Of a stretch of 64,000 bases of DNA, positions 43,704 to 54,341 are shown piece by piece (position 1 is the first letter of the stretch; each line of letters starts with the position of its first letter). The stretch spans positions 535,050 to 599,049 of the forward strand of contig NZ_CACSJP010000003.1 in the NCBI RefSeq assembly GCF_902706095.1. The letters are read 5' to 3'. The notes below the pieces were generated by a model. That model did not search any database and was not told where the DNA came from. It saw only the letters and a list, made by a program, of their open reading frames with translations. Position numbers and translations under genes: made by a program. The DNA is from Rhizobium sp. 18065 (GTDB lineage Bacteria; Pseudomonadota; Alphaproteobacteria; Rhizobiales; Rhizobiaceae).

Positions 43704-45278
43704 TCAGACAGGCGCACCGTCATCGAGCCTCTGGAGGAAAGCTGCCGCGCTTTTCCGATAGGCCTGCTTCTTTTCCGCGTCCATGCGGTGCCAGGTCGAA
43801 TAGGTCTGTGCGAGACGGTGGTTCTTTGACAATTGCTCGGCGTTTCGATCAAGGAAGTCCCAGTAGAGCGCATTGAGCGGACATGCATTGTTGCCGGTCT
43901 TTTGGGTCACATCGTATCGGCAGGTTTCGCAGTAGTTGGACATGCGGGCGATATAGGCTCCGCTTGCTGCATAGGGTTTCGACGCCATGAAACCGCCATC
44001 GGCAAACTGGCTCATGCCAATGACATTGGGCAGCTCAACCCATTCAAATGCATCCGCATAGACCGCCAGATACCATTCGTGCACGGCGTGTGGATCAAGG
44101 CCGACCAGCATGGAGAAGTTGCCGACCACCATCAGGCGCTGGATATGATGCGCGTAGGCATGGGTGATCGTCTGGGTGATGACGGTGGACAGACAGACCA
44201 TTTCGGTGTCGCCCGTCCAGAAGAAATCCGGGAGCGGCCGGTGTGCATCGAACGTGTTGCTCTGTTCATAACCTGGCATTGCCAGCCAGTAGATACCGCG
44301 AATGTATTCGCGCCATCCGATGATCTGGCGGATGAAACCTTCGACGCTGGCGATGGGCGCATGTCCTTCGAAATAGGCTCGCTCGGCCGCCCGGCAGAGC
44401 GACAAGGGGTCGAGAAGGCCGATGTTGATATAGAAGGACAGGAGCGCGTGGTTGAGGAAGGGCTCTTCCGTCAGCATGGCATCTTGCGTTTCGCCGAATG
44501 CCGGCAGGAAGTCGCGGATGAACGCGTCCGCCGCCTTTTCAGCGTCCGCTCTGGTCACGGCAAACGAGAACCTTGATGTCGAGCCCATGTTCTTCGGGAA
44601 CTTCTTCTCGACAAGGGCGAGCACGTCCCTGGTCATTTCATCCGGAGTAAAACCCTTGTGCTTGGGACGAAACAGATCGGGCTTTGCCGGCTTCCGATTG
44701 TCCGCGTCAAAATTCCAGCGGTTTGCTTCCGGATCCGTACCATTCATCAATAGACCGGTGCGCCGGCGCATTTCACGGTAGAAGTATTCCATGGTCAGGG
44801 AGCGGCGCCCGGCACTCCAGGTTTTGAAATCCGCCTTCGAGCACAGGAAACGGCTGTCGGTGCGGATCTCGACCGGCAGGCCGATAGCGCTTTGCCACGC
44901 ATTCATCGCCTCCAGCACGCGCCACTCCGAGGCTTCGGTCGCGACAACGCGCTGGGGCAACACGGTGGCGACAGCGCGTTTCAGTTCGCCGGCAAAGGAG
45001 CCGGAATTGTCCGGATCGTCGAGCATGGTGTAACGGACGTCGAAGCCGTTGTTGCGCAGTTCATCGGCGAAGTGTCGCATGGCGGAAAAGATCAGGGCGA
45101 TTTTCAGCTTGTGATGCTGAACATAGCTAGCCTCCTCCATCACCTCACACATCAGGATCACATCAAGACCCGGGTCTGCATCTTCCAGACTGGAAACGGC
45201 CGGAGACAGCTGGTCGCCGAGAATAAAGATCAGGTTTCGGGTCGAGGACATCATTGAAAGCATCTGGGTTGGTTTCAT
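43704..45278 (-). CDS. phrB: Iron-sulfur photolyase/cryptochrome (PhrB/CryB type)
   Basis: Photolyase-related flavoprotein of 524 residues of the FeS bacterial class, as in Agrobacterium PhrB, which repairs (6-4) photoproducts with FAD, a lumazine antenna and a [4Fe-4S] cluster. The N-terminal antenna domain starts NLIFILGDQLSP. C-terminal blocks: IIGWREYIRGIYW, THAYAHHIQRLMV. The cluster cysteines are visible: one in LSLCRAAERAYFEG and three in SNYCETCRYDV and NACPLNALYWDF. The first in-frame ATG is used; ATGs at 45263, 45254 and 45251 would shorten the product to the usual size. It is divergent from the SyrB-like gene. Confidence 0.93.
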   Translation of the reverse strand: MKPTQMLSMMSSTRNLIFILGDQLSPAVSSLEDADPGLDVILMCEVMEEASYVQHHKLKIALIFSAMRHFADELRNNGFDVRYTMLDDPDNSGSFAGELKRAVATVLPQRVVATEASEWRVLEAMNAWQSAIGLPVEIRTDSRFLCSKADFKTWSAGRRSLTMEYFYREMRRRTGLLMNGTDPEANRWNFDADNRKPAKPDLFRPKHKGFTPDEMTRDVLALVEKKFPKNMGSTSRFSFAVTRADAEKAADAFIRDFLPAFGETQDAMLTEEPFLNHALLSFYINIGLLDPLSLCRAAERAYFEGHAPIASVEGFIRQIIGWREYIRGIYWLAMPGYEQSNTFDAHRPLPDFFWTGDTEMVCLSTVITQTITHAYAHHIQRLMVVGNFSMLVGLDPHAVHEWYLAVYADAFEWVELPNVIGMSQFADGGFMASKPYAASGAYIARMSNYCETCRYDVTQKTGNNACPLNALYWDFLDRNAEQLSKNHRLAQTYSTWHRMDAEKKQAYRKSAAAFLQRLDDGAPV

Positions 45279-45477
45279 TGCGTTCCGATACGCAAAGCAT
45301 GGGGGATCGGATCTTTAAGGCCGTTGGCTTTGGCGGGATGGCGATGGGGGATGATGAAATCGCGCTAAAATCGCCAGTTTGGTCGATAAGCCACTGAATT
45401 TGGCCGCTCTGCGGCGTTTCAGTTGACACCGCTGCAACCTCAGTCAAAAAGATCTATCGCTACAAAAGGAGACATTC

Positions 45478-45903
45478 ATGGCTGATGAAAACAATGCAGG
45501 CGCCGTTGCTGAGGTTGCGGTGACAGATACCCCGATCAAGGTGAGAAAGACCCGCGGACCGAACAAGCCGAAGACGACCTCTGAGCCTGCGAAAGCGGCG
45601 TCTGAAAAGGCAAAGCCGGAAGCTGCGCCGCTAAAGGCTGCTCCGGTCAAGCGCGGCAAACGTGGTGAAACGGCAGCCGTTGCTAAAACCATGTCGAAAG
45701 ACGCCATCAAGGCGGCGGCACCTAAGCAGGTGGCCAAGAAGGCGCCAGCAAAGGCGGCCGTGGCGAAGCCAGCCGTGTCGACCGGTGACGAATTTGCAGA
45801 CCTCATCCAGCTTGAAGAAGAAAACAAGAAGCTCCGCAAGGCACTTGCTGAAAAGCTGCGTCTGGAAAATGCCGATCTGCGCAACCGGCTTGGTCGCGCC
45901 TGA
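45478..45903 (+). CDS. SyrB-like protein 1
   Basis: 141-residue basic, Ala/Lys-rich protein related to SyrB of Sinorhizobium, a negative regulator affecting syrM and exopolysaccharide/nodulation control. Seen: N-terminus MADENNAGAVAEV, KTRGPNKPKT, a histone-H1-like Lys/Ala/Pro central region, and a C-terminal amphipathic coil (ADLIQLEEENKKLRKALAEKL). AAAGGAGA precedes the ATG. The central insertion-type helix-turn-helix seen in SyrB homologues is not obvious here. It starts a three-gene plus-strand group. Confidence 0.75.
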   Translation: MADENNAGAVAEVAVTDTPIKVRKTRGPNKPKTTSEPAKAASEKAKPEAAPLKAAPVKRGKRGETAAVAKTMSKDAIKAAAPKQVAKKAPAKAAVAKPAVSTGDEFADLIQLEEENKKLRKALAEKLRLENADLRNRLGRA

Positions 45904-45982
45904 GGTTCATCAGACCCAATCGGATCGAGACGGAGCGGGCGGTGGTGACATCGCGTTGGTGCGCTCGATCACTGTCAGACGA

Positions 45983-46015
45983 CATTTCCGGGTTGGCGTT
46001 GCGAACCCGGAAATG
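45983..46015 (+). promoter_or_regulatory. Perfect 12-bp hairpin between the two SyrB-like genes
   Basis: CATTTCCGGGTT pairs with AACCCGGAAATG around a 9-base loop, 80 bases after SyrB-like 1 and 47 before SyrB-like 2. No T-run follows, so an attenuator, processing site or protein-binding palindrome are all possible. Confidence 0.6.
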
Positions 46016-46061
46016 AACCCTGCCGCGAATTCGCAGTGCAGATTGCTGGAGGACTAATTTG

Positions 46062-46667
46062 ATGAGATCCCCGTGGAAATTTCTTGCCGATCTGGCTTCG
46101 CGCCAGCCTAAAGACAAACCGCCGGTGGAAACGCCAGAGGCGGTGCCTGCGGTGACATCGGCGGACGCGTCCGAGGACAAGCTCAAAGACAAGGCAGAGA
46201 AGCCCGCCGCCCGCGAGGTCGAGGATGGTCTTGCTGCGCGAGTACCTGATGCACCGACGGACAAGGCTGATCCGGCTGACGTAAAGGACGTTCCACAACC
46301 AGTCCGGCGAAAGTCCAGCACCGCCAAGGTTGGCAAGCTGCGCGCACAGCCGCGAGACGCCGTTGCTGCGCAGGTGGAATTGGATGTGGCACCGATCGCC
46401 GGAGAGACAGACGCTGCGCCTCCGACAGCCGCAAAGCAGAAAGGGCCGTTGCGCGCCAAATCCAGATCTGGCGCCACGAAGGCCGGCAATGCGGCCACCA
46501 ATGAGTCGGAGGCTGCAATTCAGCGCCCCTCGTCGCGGGATCCATTCGTTGTCGAGATGGAAAGCCTTGACGAAGACGTCCGAAAGCTGAAACTCCTGCT
46601 GGCGGAAAAGCTGAAAATGCAAAACGAACACCTGAGGAAGTTGCTCAATCGTTTCGATCGCCCTTGA
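46062..46667 (+). CDS. SyrB-like protein 2 (divergent, longer)
   Basis: 201 residues. The C-terminal coil (VRKLKLLLAEKLKMQNEHLRKLLNRFD) matches the layout of SyrB-like 1 (LAEKLRLENADLRNRLG), while the long Pro/Ala/Lys/Asp-rich middle (about 20-155) is probably disordered. The N-terminus (MRSPWKFLADLASRQPKD) resembles other rhizobial paralogues. GGAGG lies about 10 bases before ATG 46062. Function not assignable beyond membership; likely a protein partner or regulator through the coil. Confidence 0.7.
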   Translation: MRSPWKFLADLASRQPKDKPPVETPEAVPAVTSADASEDKLKDKAEKPAAREVEDGLAARVPDAPTDKADPADVKDVPQPVRRKSSTAKVGKLRAQPRDAVAAQVELDVAPIAGETDAAPPTAAKQKGPLRAKSRSGATKAGNAATNESEAAIQRPSSRDPFVVEMESLDEDVRKLKLLLAEKLKMQNEHLRKLLNRFDRP

Positions 46668-46695
46668 GGTCGTTGCTTTTGCGAAGACGGGACAC

Positions 46696-46971
46696 ATGAA
46701 AACACCACATCAGAATTTTGTCGTCGAATTCAAATCGGGATGTCGCCAGCATGAGGCGCGCTCCGGCTCCATCTGGGGCAAAACCGATCTCAAGGCGCTG
46801 GTCCGTGCCGCAGAAGCGGACGCGCCGCATCTGTTCGATCCGCAAACTGCGCATCAGGACTCGATAACTTGTAGTGAAGCCGAAGCACAGTCGGCTCACC
46901 GTGACGTGTCCTCAGACGAGCGTGTCGGGCTTGCCGTTTCTGATTGCGAGAAGCCTGTCGAGCAGGATTAG
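46696..46971 (+). CDS. Small hypothetical protein of the SyrB-like cluster
   Basis: 91 residues: MKTPHQNFVVEFKSGCRQHEARSGSIWGKTDLKALVRAAEADAPHLF is a compact, protein-like first half; the second half is acidic and probably disordered. Only a weak GGGA precedes the ATG. It lies 28 bases after SyrB-like 2, in the same direction, so it is probably one unit. Family not named. Confidence 0.6.
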   Translation: MKTPHQNFVVEFKSGCRQHEARSGSIWGKTDLKALVRAAEADAPHLFDPQTAHQDSITCSEAEAQSAHRDVSSDERVGLAVSDCEKPVEQD

Positions 46972-47055
46972 GTCACGACGCGGTCGGCGATTGCTGTGTT
47001 TTCGTCACACTTTGCGTTGACATGCCTGCGGATAAATAGCGCCTTGCCGAGGCGG

Positions 47056-48087
47056 TCAGGCAATGGACGTCCTGTTGTCTGTTTCCTGCAATGTCGCGTG
47101 GGCGCGTCTGTACTGCGTCGGTGTCTGGCCGGTCCACGTCTTGAATGCCCGATGAAACGCGCTCGGTTCGGCAAAACCCAAACCCGTCGCCACGTCGCTG
47201 ACGCGCATCGTGCGTGTTGACAGAAGCTCGATCGCCATATCCCGGCGGATTTCTTCCTTGATCGCCGCAAAACTCTGACCTTCGGCATGCAGACGATGGC
47301 GCAGCGTCGATGGTGATTTGCGCATCAGAGCGGCGATATGCTCGAAGCTACCCCAGTCCGCCGGCGGTGTCTGGCGCAGGTGTCGGCGCATGGCGGCAGC
47401 CAGACCGGCATCGTATCGGTAGCGCAGGAGAATGTTGGCAGGAGCGCCGCGGAGGAATTGTTTCAGCGCCTGCTCCGTCCGGGCGATCGGCAGTCTCAAC
47501 ACCGTGCGATCGAAGACAAGCCGACTGACAGGTCTCGAAAAAAGCACCGGTGCTCCGAAGAACAATCGGTAGTCGGCTCCCTGCTTCGGTTCGGCACAAC
47601 GAAAATCCACACTGCGGATCGCGATGCGCCGCCCGACCAGCCAGCAGGCAATGCCATGCAGGAGGATCCAGTATGTGCGGTATGCAAAGGCCGAGCGCGC
47701 TTCGCCCTTGTCGGTCAGGATGATCTCGGCAAGCCCGTCGCGGATGACGAGTTCGCCGACCGGATCTTCAAGCACAATGGTCAGAAAACGAAGCGCACGT
47801 CGAAGCGCTTGCTCCAAAGTCTTTGCATGCAGCACACAGTGGCACAGCAGCGTGAAACTGCCATGCGGCATTGCCCGCGCCGCCATGCCGAAGAACTCGT
47901 CATCGACCTCGGCGGCAATGGCCAGCCACAGTGCGCCGTAGCGTTCGGCGGAAATAGGTTGGTCTATGATCGGTGGCAGGCCCAGCGAGGCCAGCACAGG
48001 CGCCGTCGATTTGCCCGCCCGCTTCAGGCAGTCGAGTGCCTCTTCGACGAACGAGGGCGAGATCATGCGCCGGTCAAAATCAGCCAT
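47056..48087 (-). CDS. AraC-family transcriptional regulator
   Basis: 343 residues. The N-terminal ligand domain (about 20-210) is of the kind found in OruR/ArgR-like AraC regulators (APVLASLGLPPIIDQPISAERYGALWLAIA...). The C-terminal double helix-turn-helix (about 240-335) reads FAAIKEEIRRDMAIELLSTR...VSDVATGLGFAEPSAFHRAFKTWTGQTPTQYRR. It is divergent from the thiolase-led catabolic operon (285-base gap) and is the obvious candidate activator for it. Confidence 0.93.
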   Translation of the reverse strand: MADFDRRMISPSFVEEALDCLKRAGKSTAPVLASLGLPPIIDQPISAERYGALWLAIAAEVDDEFFGMAARAMPHGSFTLLCHCVLHAKTLEQALRRALRFLTIVLEDPVGELVIRDGLAEIILTDKGEARSAFAYRTYWILLHGIACWLVGRRIAIRSVDFRCAEPKQGADYRLFFGAPVLFSRPVSRLVFDRTVLRLPIARTEQALKQFLRGAPANILLRYRYDAGLAAAMRRHLRQTPPADWGSFEHIAALMRKSPSTLRHRLHAEGQSFAAIKEEIRRDMAIELLSTRTMRVSDVATGLGFAEPSAFHRAFKTWTGQTPTQYRRAHATLQETDNRTSIA

Positions 48088-48207
48088 TGGTTACCTTCCA
48101 ATATGGCAAAACTGGCCGAAAAATGAAGGACAGTTCAGTCATGGCTTACAATAACCTGTCGGCGTAGGATCCCGCAATATGGTCAGCGGAGGAGGTTTGA
48201 TCATGCC

Positions 48208-48237
48208 GGCCAGTGGAATGGAGGCCAGTGGAATGGA
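48208..48237. repeat. Two tandem copies of a 15-bp unit in the AraC/thiolase intergenic region
   Basis: GGCCAGTGGAATGGA at 48208-48222 is repeated at 48223-48237. AraC-type regulators bind direct repeats, often about 21 bp apart, so a 15-bp spacing is only suggestive. Confidence 0.7.
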
Positions 48238-48372
48238 GGACCACGTCCTGGATCAAGGCGTATCCGGATCAAGCACGCCCATAGTGTCTGTCGCCAAGGT
48301 GAAACTCGGTCAGCCGCCACGACGGCATCTCGGCGATCGTGCCGCATTGCGACGACCCTTCGAGAATTGCCC

Positions 48373-49560
48373 ATGATGCAACAAGACCCCATCGTCATCG
48401 TCGGCTGCGCCCGTACGGCACTTGGTGCGTTTCAGGGAGATCTGAAGGATTTTGCGGCGCCTCAACTGGGATCTGCCGCGATCCGTGCTGCCATGCAGCG
48501 GAGTCGGCTTCCGGTCGAGGCGGTGCAAGAGGTGGTTTTCGGATGTGTGCTGCCTGCAGGTCTGGGGCAGGCGCCAGCGCGGCAGGCGGCGATCGGTGCC
48601 GGTATTCCCGTGACAGCAGGTGCCAGCACGGTCAACAAAATGTGCGGTTCGGGCATGAAGGCGGTGATGCTGGCTCATGACCTGATTGTCGCCGGAAGCG
48701 CCGATATAGTCGTCGCTGGCGGCATGGAAAGCATGAGCAATGCGCCCTATCTGCTCGATCGTGCCCGCGCGGGTTATCGGCTCGGACATGGCCGCGTGAT
48801 CGACCACATGTTTCTCGATGGCCTTGAGGATGCCTATGATAAAGGCCGGCTTATGGGCACGTTTGCCGAAGATTGCGCGCAGGCCTATCAGTTTACCCGA
48901 TCGGCGCAGGATGATTTTGCCATTGTCTCACTGACGCGTGCACAAAAGGCGATAGAGGCGGGAGCTTTCGCAGCCGAAATCGTCCCGGTGTCTACAAATG
49001 CCGCGAGGGTCGAAAAGATCGTTGACCGCGATGAGCAGCCCGGCAAGGCAAGGCTTGAAAAGATTGCGACTCTGAAACCCGCCTTTCGCGACAACGGCAC
49101 GGTCACGGCCGCCAATTCCAGCTCCATTTCAGATGGTGCGGCGGCCCTGATCCTAATGCGTCGTCAGGAGGCGGAGCGTCGTGGTCTGACGCCGCTCGCC
49201 ACGATCATTGGTCATGCGACCCATGCTCAGGCACCAAATCTCTTTGCAACGGCACCGATCGGTGCACTCGGAAAGCTGTGTGAGCGGACCGGGTGGCACT
49301 TGAAGGATGTCGACCTGTTCGAGATCAACGAGGCCTTTGCCGTCGTGACAATGGCCGCAATGCGCGATCTCGACCTGCCGCATGACAAGGTGAACGTGCA
49401 TGGCGGCGCCTGCGCGCTCGGTCATCCGATCGGCGCGTCCGGCGCCCGCATCATCGTCACGCTTCTGGCCGCACTTCAGCGCTATGACCTGAAGCGCGGC
49501 ATGGCCACGTTGTGTATCGGCGGCGGCGAGGCGACGGCGATCGCGATTGAGCGGATTTGA
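48373..49560 (+). CDS. Acetyl-CoA C-acyltransferase (thiolase)
   Basis: Thiolase of 395 residues, the usual length. Nucleophilic Cys in [12 protein letters not shown] (about 88), the active-site block NEAFAVV with downstream [16 protein letters not shown] (second Cys and His). ATG 48373 ([15 protein letters not shown]) is used; 48376 is an alternative. In this operon it may cleave 2-methylacetoacetyl-CoA from isoleucine or acetoacetyl-CoA from leucine. First gene of the catabolic operon; the acyl-CoA dehydrogenase follows after 25 bases. Confidence 0.94.
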   Translation: MMQQDPIVIVGCARTALGAFQGDLKDFAAPQLGSAAIRAAMQRSRLPVEAVQEVVFGCVLPAGLGQAPARQAAIGAGIPVTAGASTVNKMCGSGMKAVMLAHDLIVAGSADIVVAGGMESMSNAPYLLDRARAGYRLGHGRVIDHMFLDGLEDAYDKGRLMGTFAEDCAQAYQFTRSAQDDFAIVSLTRAQKAIEAGAFAAEIVPVSTNAARVEKIVDRDEQPGKARLEKIATLKPAFRDNGTVTAANSSSISDGAAALILMRRQEAERRGLTPLATIIGHATHAQAPNLFATAPIGALGKLCERTGWHLKDVDLFEINEAFAVVTMAAMRDLDLPHDKVNVHGGACALGHPIGASGARIIVTLLAALQRYDLKRGMATLCIGGGEATAIAIERI

Positions 49561-49585
49561 ATTTGCTGGGGGAGGAGACCGGTGC

Positions 49586-50713
49586 ATGATCCTGTCTGAA
49601 CAACAAAGCCAGATCCGCGATATGGCACGAGACTTCGCGCAAGAGTGCCTTTTGCCGGGTGCCAGCGCGCGTGACGCATCACACGCCTTTCCCAAGGATG
49701 AATTGGCGCAGATGGGTGAGCTTGGTTTTCTCGGCATGCTGGTTCCGGAAGACTATGGCGGATCGGATACCGGTACCGTTGCCTATGCGGTCGCCCTGGA
49801 AGAAATTGCCGCCGGCGACGGGGCGTGCTCAACCATCATGAGTGTGCACAGTTCGGTGGGTTGCATGCCGATCCTCAAATTCGGTACCGAGGACCAGAAG
49901 CAGTATTTTCTACCGAAACTGGCCTCCGGAACATGGATCGGCGGCTTTGCGCTGACCGAACCGCAGGCGGGATCCGATGCCTCCAACCTTCGGACTCGCG
50001 CTGTTCTGGACGGCGATCACTACATCATAGACGGTTCGAAGCAGTTCATCACATCCGGCCGGAACGGCCAGGTGATCATCGTCTTTGCCGTGACCGACCC
50101 TGACGCGGGAAAGAAAGGCATTTCGGCCTTTGTCGTGCCGACCGATACTCCAGGCTACGAAGTCATCCGCGTTGAACAGAAGCTCGGCTTGCATGCATCC
50201 GATACCTGTCAGATCGCTTTCAACGGCATGAGGATCCCGGTTGAATGGCGTCTTGGAAAAGAAGGGCAGGGCTATGCAATTGCCCTTGCCAACCTGGAAG
50301 GGGGGCGCATCGGCATCGCGGCGCAATCGGTCGGCATGGCGCGGGCGGCTTTCGAGGCGGCGCGTGACTATGCGCGTGAGCGCACGGCATTTGGCAAAGC
50401 CATCATCGACCATCAGGCGATCGCTTTTCGCCTTGCCGATATGGCAACCAGCATCGAGGTGGCGCGGCAGATGGTTCTGCATGCAGCGGTCCTGAAGGAA
50501 AGCGGTGCGCCCTGCCTGACGGAGGCCTCGATGGCCAAGCTGTTTGCCTCCGAAATGGCCGAGAAGGTCTGCTCGGATGCGATCCAGATCCATGGCGGTT
50601 ATGGCTACATGTCCGACTATCCGGTCGAGCGCATCTACCGCGATGTTCGCATCTGCCAGATCTATGAAGGAACAAGTGACGTGCAGCGCATCGTCATTGC
50701 GCGTAATCTGTAG
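49586..50713 (+). CDS. Acyl-CoA dehydrogenase, probably isobutyryl/2-methylacyl type
   Basis: FAD-dependent acyl-CoA dehydrogenase of 375 residues, giving electrons to ETF. ATG 49586 follows GGAGGAG. FAD/CoA block [16 protein letters not shown]-terminal [17 protein letters not shown] carries the short-chain-type catalytic Glu; [17 protein letters not shown] precedes it. In a branched-chain oxoacid operon it most likely oxidises isobutyryl-CoA or 2-methylbutyryl-CoA. Confidence 0.93.
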   Translation: MILSEQQSQIRDMARDFAQECLLPGASARDASHAFPKDELAQMGELGFLGMLVPEDYGGSDTGTVAYAVALEEIAAGDGACSTIMSVHSSVGCMPILKFGTEDQKQYFLPKLASGTWIGGFALTEPQAGSDASNLRTRAVLDGDHYIIDGSKQFITSGRNGQVIIVFAVTDPDAGKKGISAFVVPTDTPGYEVIRVEQKLGLHASDTCQIAFNGMRIPVEWRLGKEGQGYAIALANLEGGRIGIAAQSVGMARAAFEAARDYARERTAFGKAIIDHQAIAFRLADMATSIEVARQMVLHAAVLKESGAPCLTEASMAKLFASEMAEKVCSDAIQIHGGYGYMSDYPVERIYRDVRICQIYEGTSDVQRIVIARNL

Positions 50714-50762
50714 GAACCAGGCGAAAAGCCTTCCGGGAGGAGACGGGAGGGTTTGGGTCTGA

Positions 50763-52016
<1,254 letters not shown>

Positions 52017-52017
52017 C

Positions 52018-53031
52018 ATGGCCAGAATGACGATGATCGAGGCCGTGCGCAGCGCCATGGACGTGTCAATGGAACGCGATGACGATGTCGTGGTGTTCGG
52101 CGAGGACGTCGGTTATTTCGGCGGTGTCTTTCGCTGCACGCAGGGCCTGCAGGCGAAATACGGCAAGACGCGCTGCTTTGATGCGCCGATCAGTGAAAGC
52201 GGTATCGTCGGCACCGCGATCGGCATGGCGGCTTACGGGCTCAAGTCTTGTGTCGAGATCCAGTTCGCCGACTACATGTATCCGGCCTATGACCAGATCA
52301 CCCAGGAAGCCGCCCGCATCCGCTACCGCTCGAACGGCGATTTTACCTGCCCGATCGTCCTGCGCATGCCGACAGGCGGAGGCATCTTCGGCGGACAGAC
52401 ACACAGCCAGAGCCCGGAAGCGCTGTTTACCCATGTCTGCGGCCTGAAGGTTGTCGTTCCCTCCAACCCTTATGATGCCAAGGGCCTGTTGATCGCCGCG
52501 ATCGAGGATCCCGATCCGGTCATCTTCCTCGAGCCGAAGCGGCTCTACAACGGCCCCTTCGATGGTCATCATGAAAAGCCGGTTATACCGTGGTCGAAAC
52601 ACGCGCTCGGTGAGGTGCCAGAGGGCCACTACAGCATTCCGATCGGCAAGGCGGAAATTCGCAAACCTGGCAATGCCGTCACCGTGATCGCCTATGGCAC
52701 CATGGTTCACGTCGCGCTGGCGGCGGCAGGAGAAACGGGCGTCGACGCAGAGGTGATCGATCTGCGCAGCCTGTTGCCGCTTGATCTCGACACCATTGTT
52801 CAATCTGTGAACAAGACCGGCCGTTGTGTCATCGTGCACGAGGCAACCTTGACCTCCGGCTTCGGCGCCGAGGTGGCGGCTCTGGTCCAGGAGCACTGCT
52901 TTTATCATCTGGAAGCGCCGATCGTTCGGGTGACCGGCTGGGATACGCCCTATCCGCATGCGCAGGAATGGGACTATTTTCCGGGCCCCGCCCGGGTCGG
53001 GCGCGCGCTTGTTGACGTGATGGAGGCGTGA
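52018..53031 (+). CDS. bkdA2: Branched-chain 2-oxoacid dehydrogenase E1 beta
   Basis: 337-residue transketolase-like subunit, partner of E1 alpha. Family blocks: MTMIEAVRSAMDVSM, VFGEDVGYFGGVFRCTQGL, FADYMYPAYDQITQEAARIRYRS, and VIDLRSLLPLDLDTI near the C-terminal domain. The ATG sits one base after the E1 alpha stop. A longer in-frame start at 51883 lies inside the E1 alpha gene and is rejected. Confidence 0.95.
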   Translation: MARMTMIEAVRSAMDVSMERDDDVVVFGEDVGYFGGVFRCTQGLQAKYGKTRCFDAPISESGIVGTAIGMAAYGLKSCVEIQFADYMYPAYDQITQEAARIRYRSNGDFTCPIVLRMPTGGGIFGGQTHSQSPEALFTHVCGLKVVVPSNPYDAKGLLIAAIEDPDPVIFLEPKRLYNGPFDGHHEKPVIPWSKHALGEVPEGHYSIPIGKAEIRKPGNAVTVIAYGTMVHVALAAAGETGVDAEVIDLRSLLPLDLDTIVQSVNKTGRCVIVHEATLTSGFGAEVAALVQEHCFYHLEAPIVRVTGWDTPYPHAQEWDYFPGPARVGRALVDVMEA

Positions 53032-53033
53032 CC

Positions 53034-54338
53034 ATGTCAGAATTCATCATCAAGATGCCCGATGTCGGCGAAGGTGTTGCCGAGGCGGAGCTTGTCGAAT
53101 GGCACGTCAAACCCGGCGATCCTGTCCGCGAGGACATGGTGCTTGCGGCCGTCATGACGGACAAGGCAACGGTTGAAATCCCGTCTCCGGTGAACGGCAT
53201 CGTGCGCTGGCTTGGCGCCGAGGTCGGCGACACGGTTGCGGTCAAGGCGCCGCTCATCCGCATCGAGGTCGCTGGCGCCGAGGAAGCGCGCAAGGCGGAA
53301 GCAAGGAGCGGGGATGCATCCGCGCCGGCAGGCGTCGAGGCCCCGAACATGGATACGGTTGAAGATCAGCCGCGTGCAGGAACGGACGAAAATCCGCCTG
53401 TACTGGCGGCGAAAGAACAGCGACCGGCAGTCCCTGTTGAACCTTATGTCGCATCTGTGGCTCTCCAGAAACCGGTCGCGTCGCCCGCGGTCCGCTTGAG
53501 GGCACAAGAAGGTGGTATTGATCTGCGCCAGGTTCCCGGCACAGGGCCTGCCGGCCGCATCACCCATGACGATCTCGACCGGTTTGTCGCGCGTGGTGCT
53601 GATTTGCCGGTGTCGGCGAAGGCCCTGGCCAGGAACACGACGTTTGAGGAGATCAAGGTGACCGGCCTGCGCCGGCGTATCTCCGAGAAAATGACGCGGG
53701 CGGCCAGCCGTATTCCCCATATCACCTATGTCGAAGAGATCGATGTCACCGATCTGGAACTCTTGCGCGAGACGATGAACGGCAACCGCAAGCAGGATCA
53801 ACTGAAGCTGACGCTTCTACCGTTCCTGATGCGGGCGATGGTGAAGGCTTGCGCCGATCAGCCGGGTATCAATGCCACCTTCGATGATGATGCCGGGATC
53901 ATCACCAGACATGGCGGCGTGCATATCGGCGTGGCGACGCAGACGTCCGCCGGCCTGACCGTCCCGGTGGTACGTCATGCCGAAGCCCGCAGCATCTGGG
54001 ACTGTGCCGCCGAATTGATGCGTGTCGCAGAGGCCGCAAGATCAGGCTCTGCGCTGCGTGAAGAGCTGTCGGGTTCGACGATCACCATCACCTCGCTCGG
54101 TGCGCTCGGCGGGATCGCAACCACCCCGATCATCAATCATCCTGAAGTCGCGATTGTTGGTGTCAACAAGATCATGATGCGGCCCGTCTGGGATGGCCGT
54201 CAGTTCATTCCCCGCAAGATGATGAACCTGTCGTCCAGCTTCGATCATCGCGTCGTGGACGGCTTTGATGCGGCAAGTTTTATCCAGCGCATCAAGACCT
54301 TGCTTGAAACCCCCGCGCTGCTGTTCATCGAGGGCTGA
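53034..54338 (+). CDS. bkdB: Branched-chain 2-oxoacid dehydrogenase E2 (dihydrolipoyl transacylase)
   Basis: 434 residues with one lipoyl domain (1-80; lipoylated Lys in MTDKATVEIPSPV), a linker, an E1/E3-binding domain (about 145-185; VRLRAQEGGIDLRQVPGTGPAGRITHDDLDRF) and the catalytic acyltransferase domain with SFDHRVVDGFDAA (His-X3-Asp-Gly). ATG 53034 follows GGAGG by 7 bases. It forms the core of the complex. Confidence 0.95.
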   Translation: MSEFIIKMPDVGEGVAEAELVEWHVKPGDPVREDMVLAAVMTDKATVEIPSPVNGIVRWLGAEVGDTVAVKAPLIRIEVAGAEEARKAEARSGDASAPAGVEAPNMDTVEDQPRAGTDENPPVLAAKEQRPAVPVEPYVASVALQKPVASPAVRLRAQEGGIDLRQVPGTGPAGRITHDDLDRFVARGADLPVSAKALARNTTFEEIKVTGLRRRISEKMTRAASRIPHITYVEEIDVTDLELLRETMNGNRKQDQLKLTLLPFLMRAMVKACADQPGINATFDDDAGIITRHGGVHIGVATQTSAGLTVPVVRHAEARSIWDCAAELMRVAEAARSGSALREELSGSTITITSLGALGGIATTPIINHPEVAIVGVNKIMMRPVWDGRQFIPRKMMNLSSSFDHRVVDGFDAASFIQRIKTLLETPALLFIEG

Positions 54339-54341
54339 GCC

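Noticed and set aside
48179..48376. 65-codon plus-strand frame between araC and thiolase
   Set aside because: Created by the 15-bp tandem repeat; overlaps the thiolase start, no homologue recognised.
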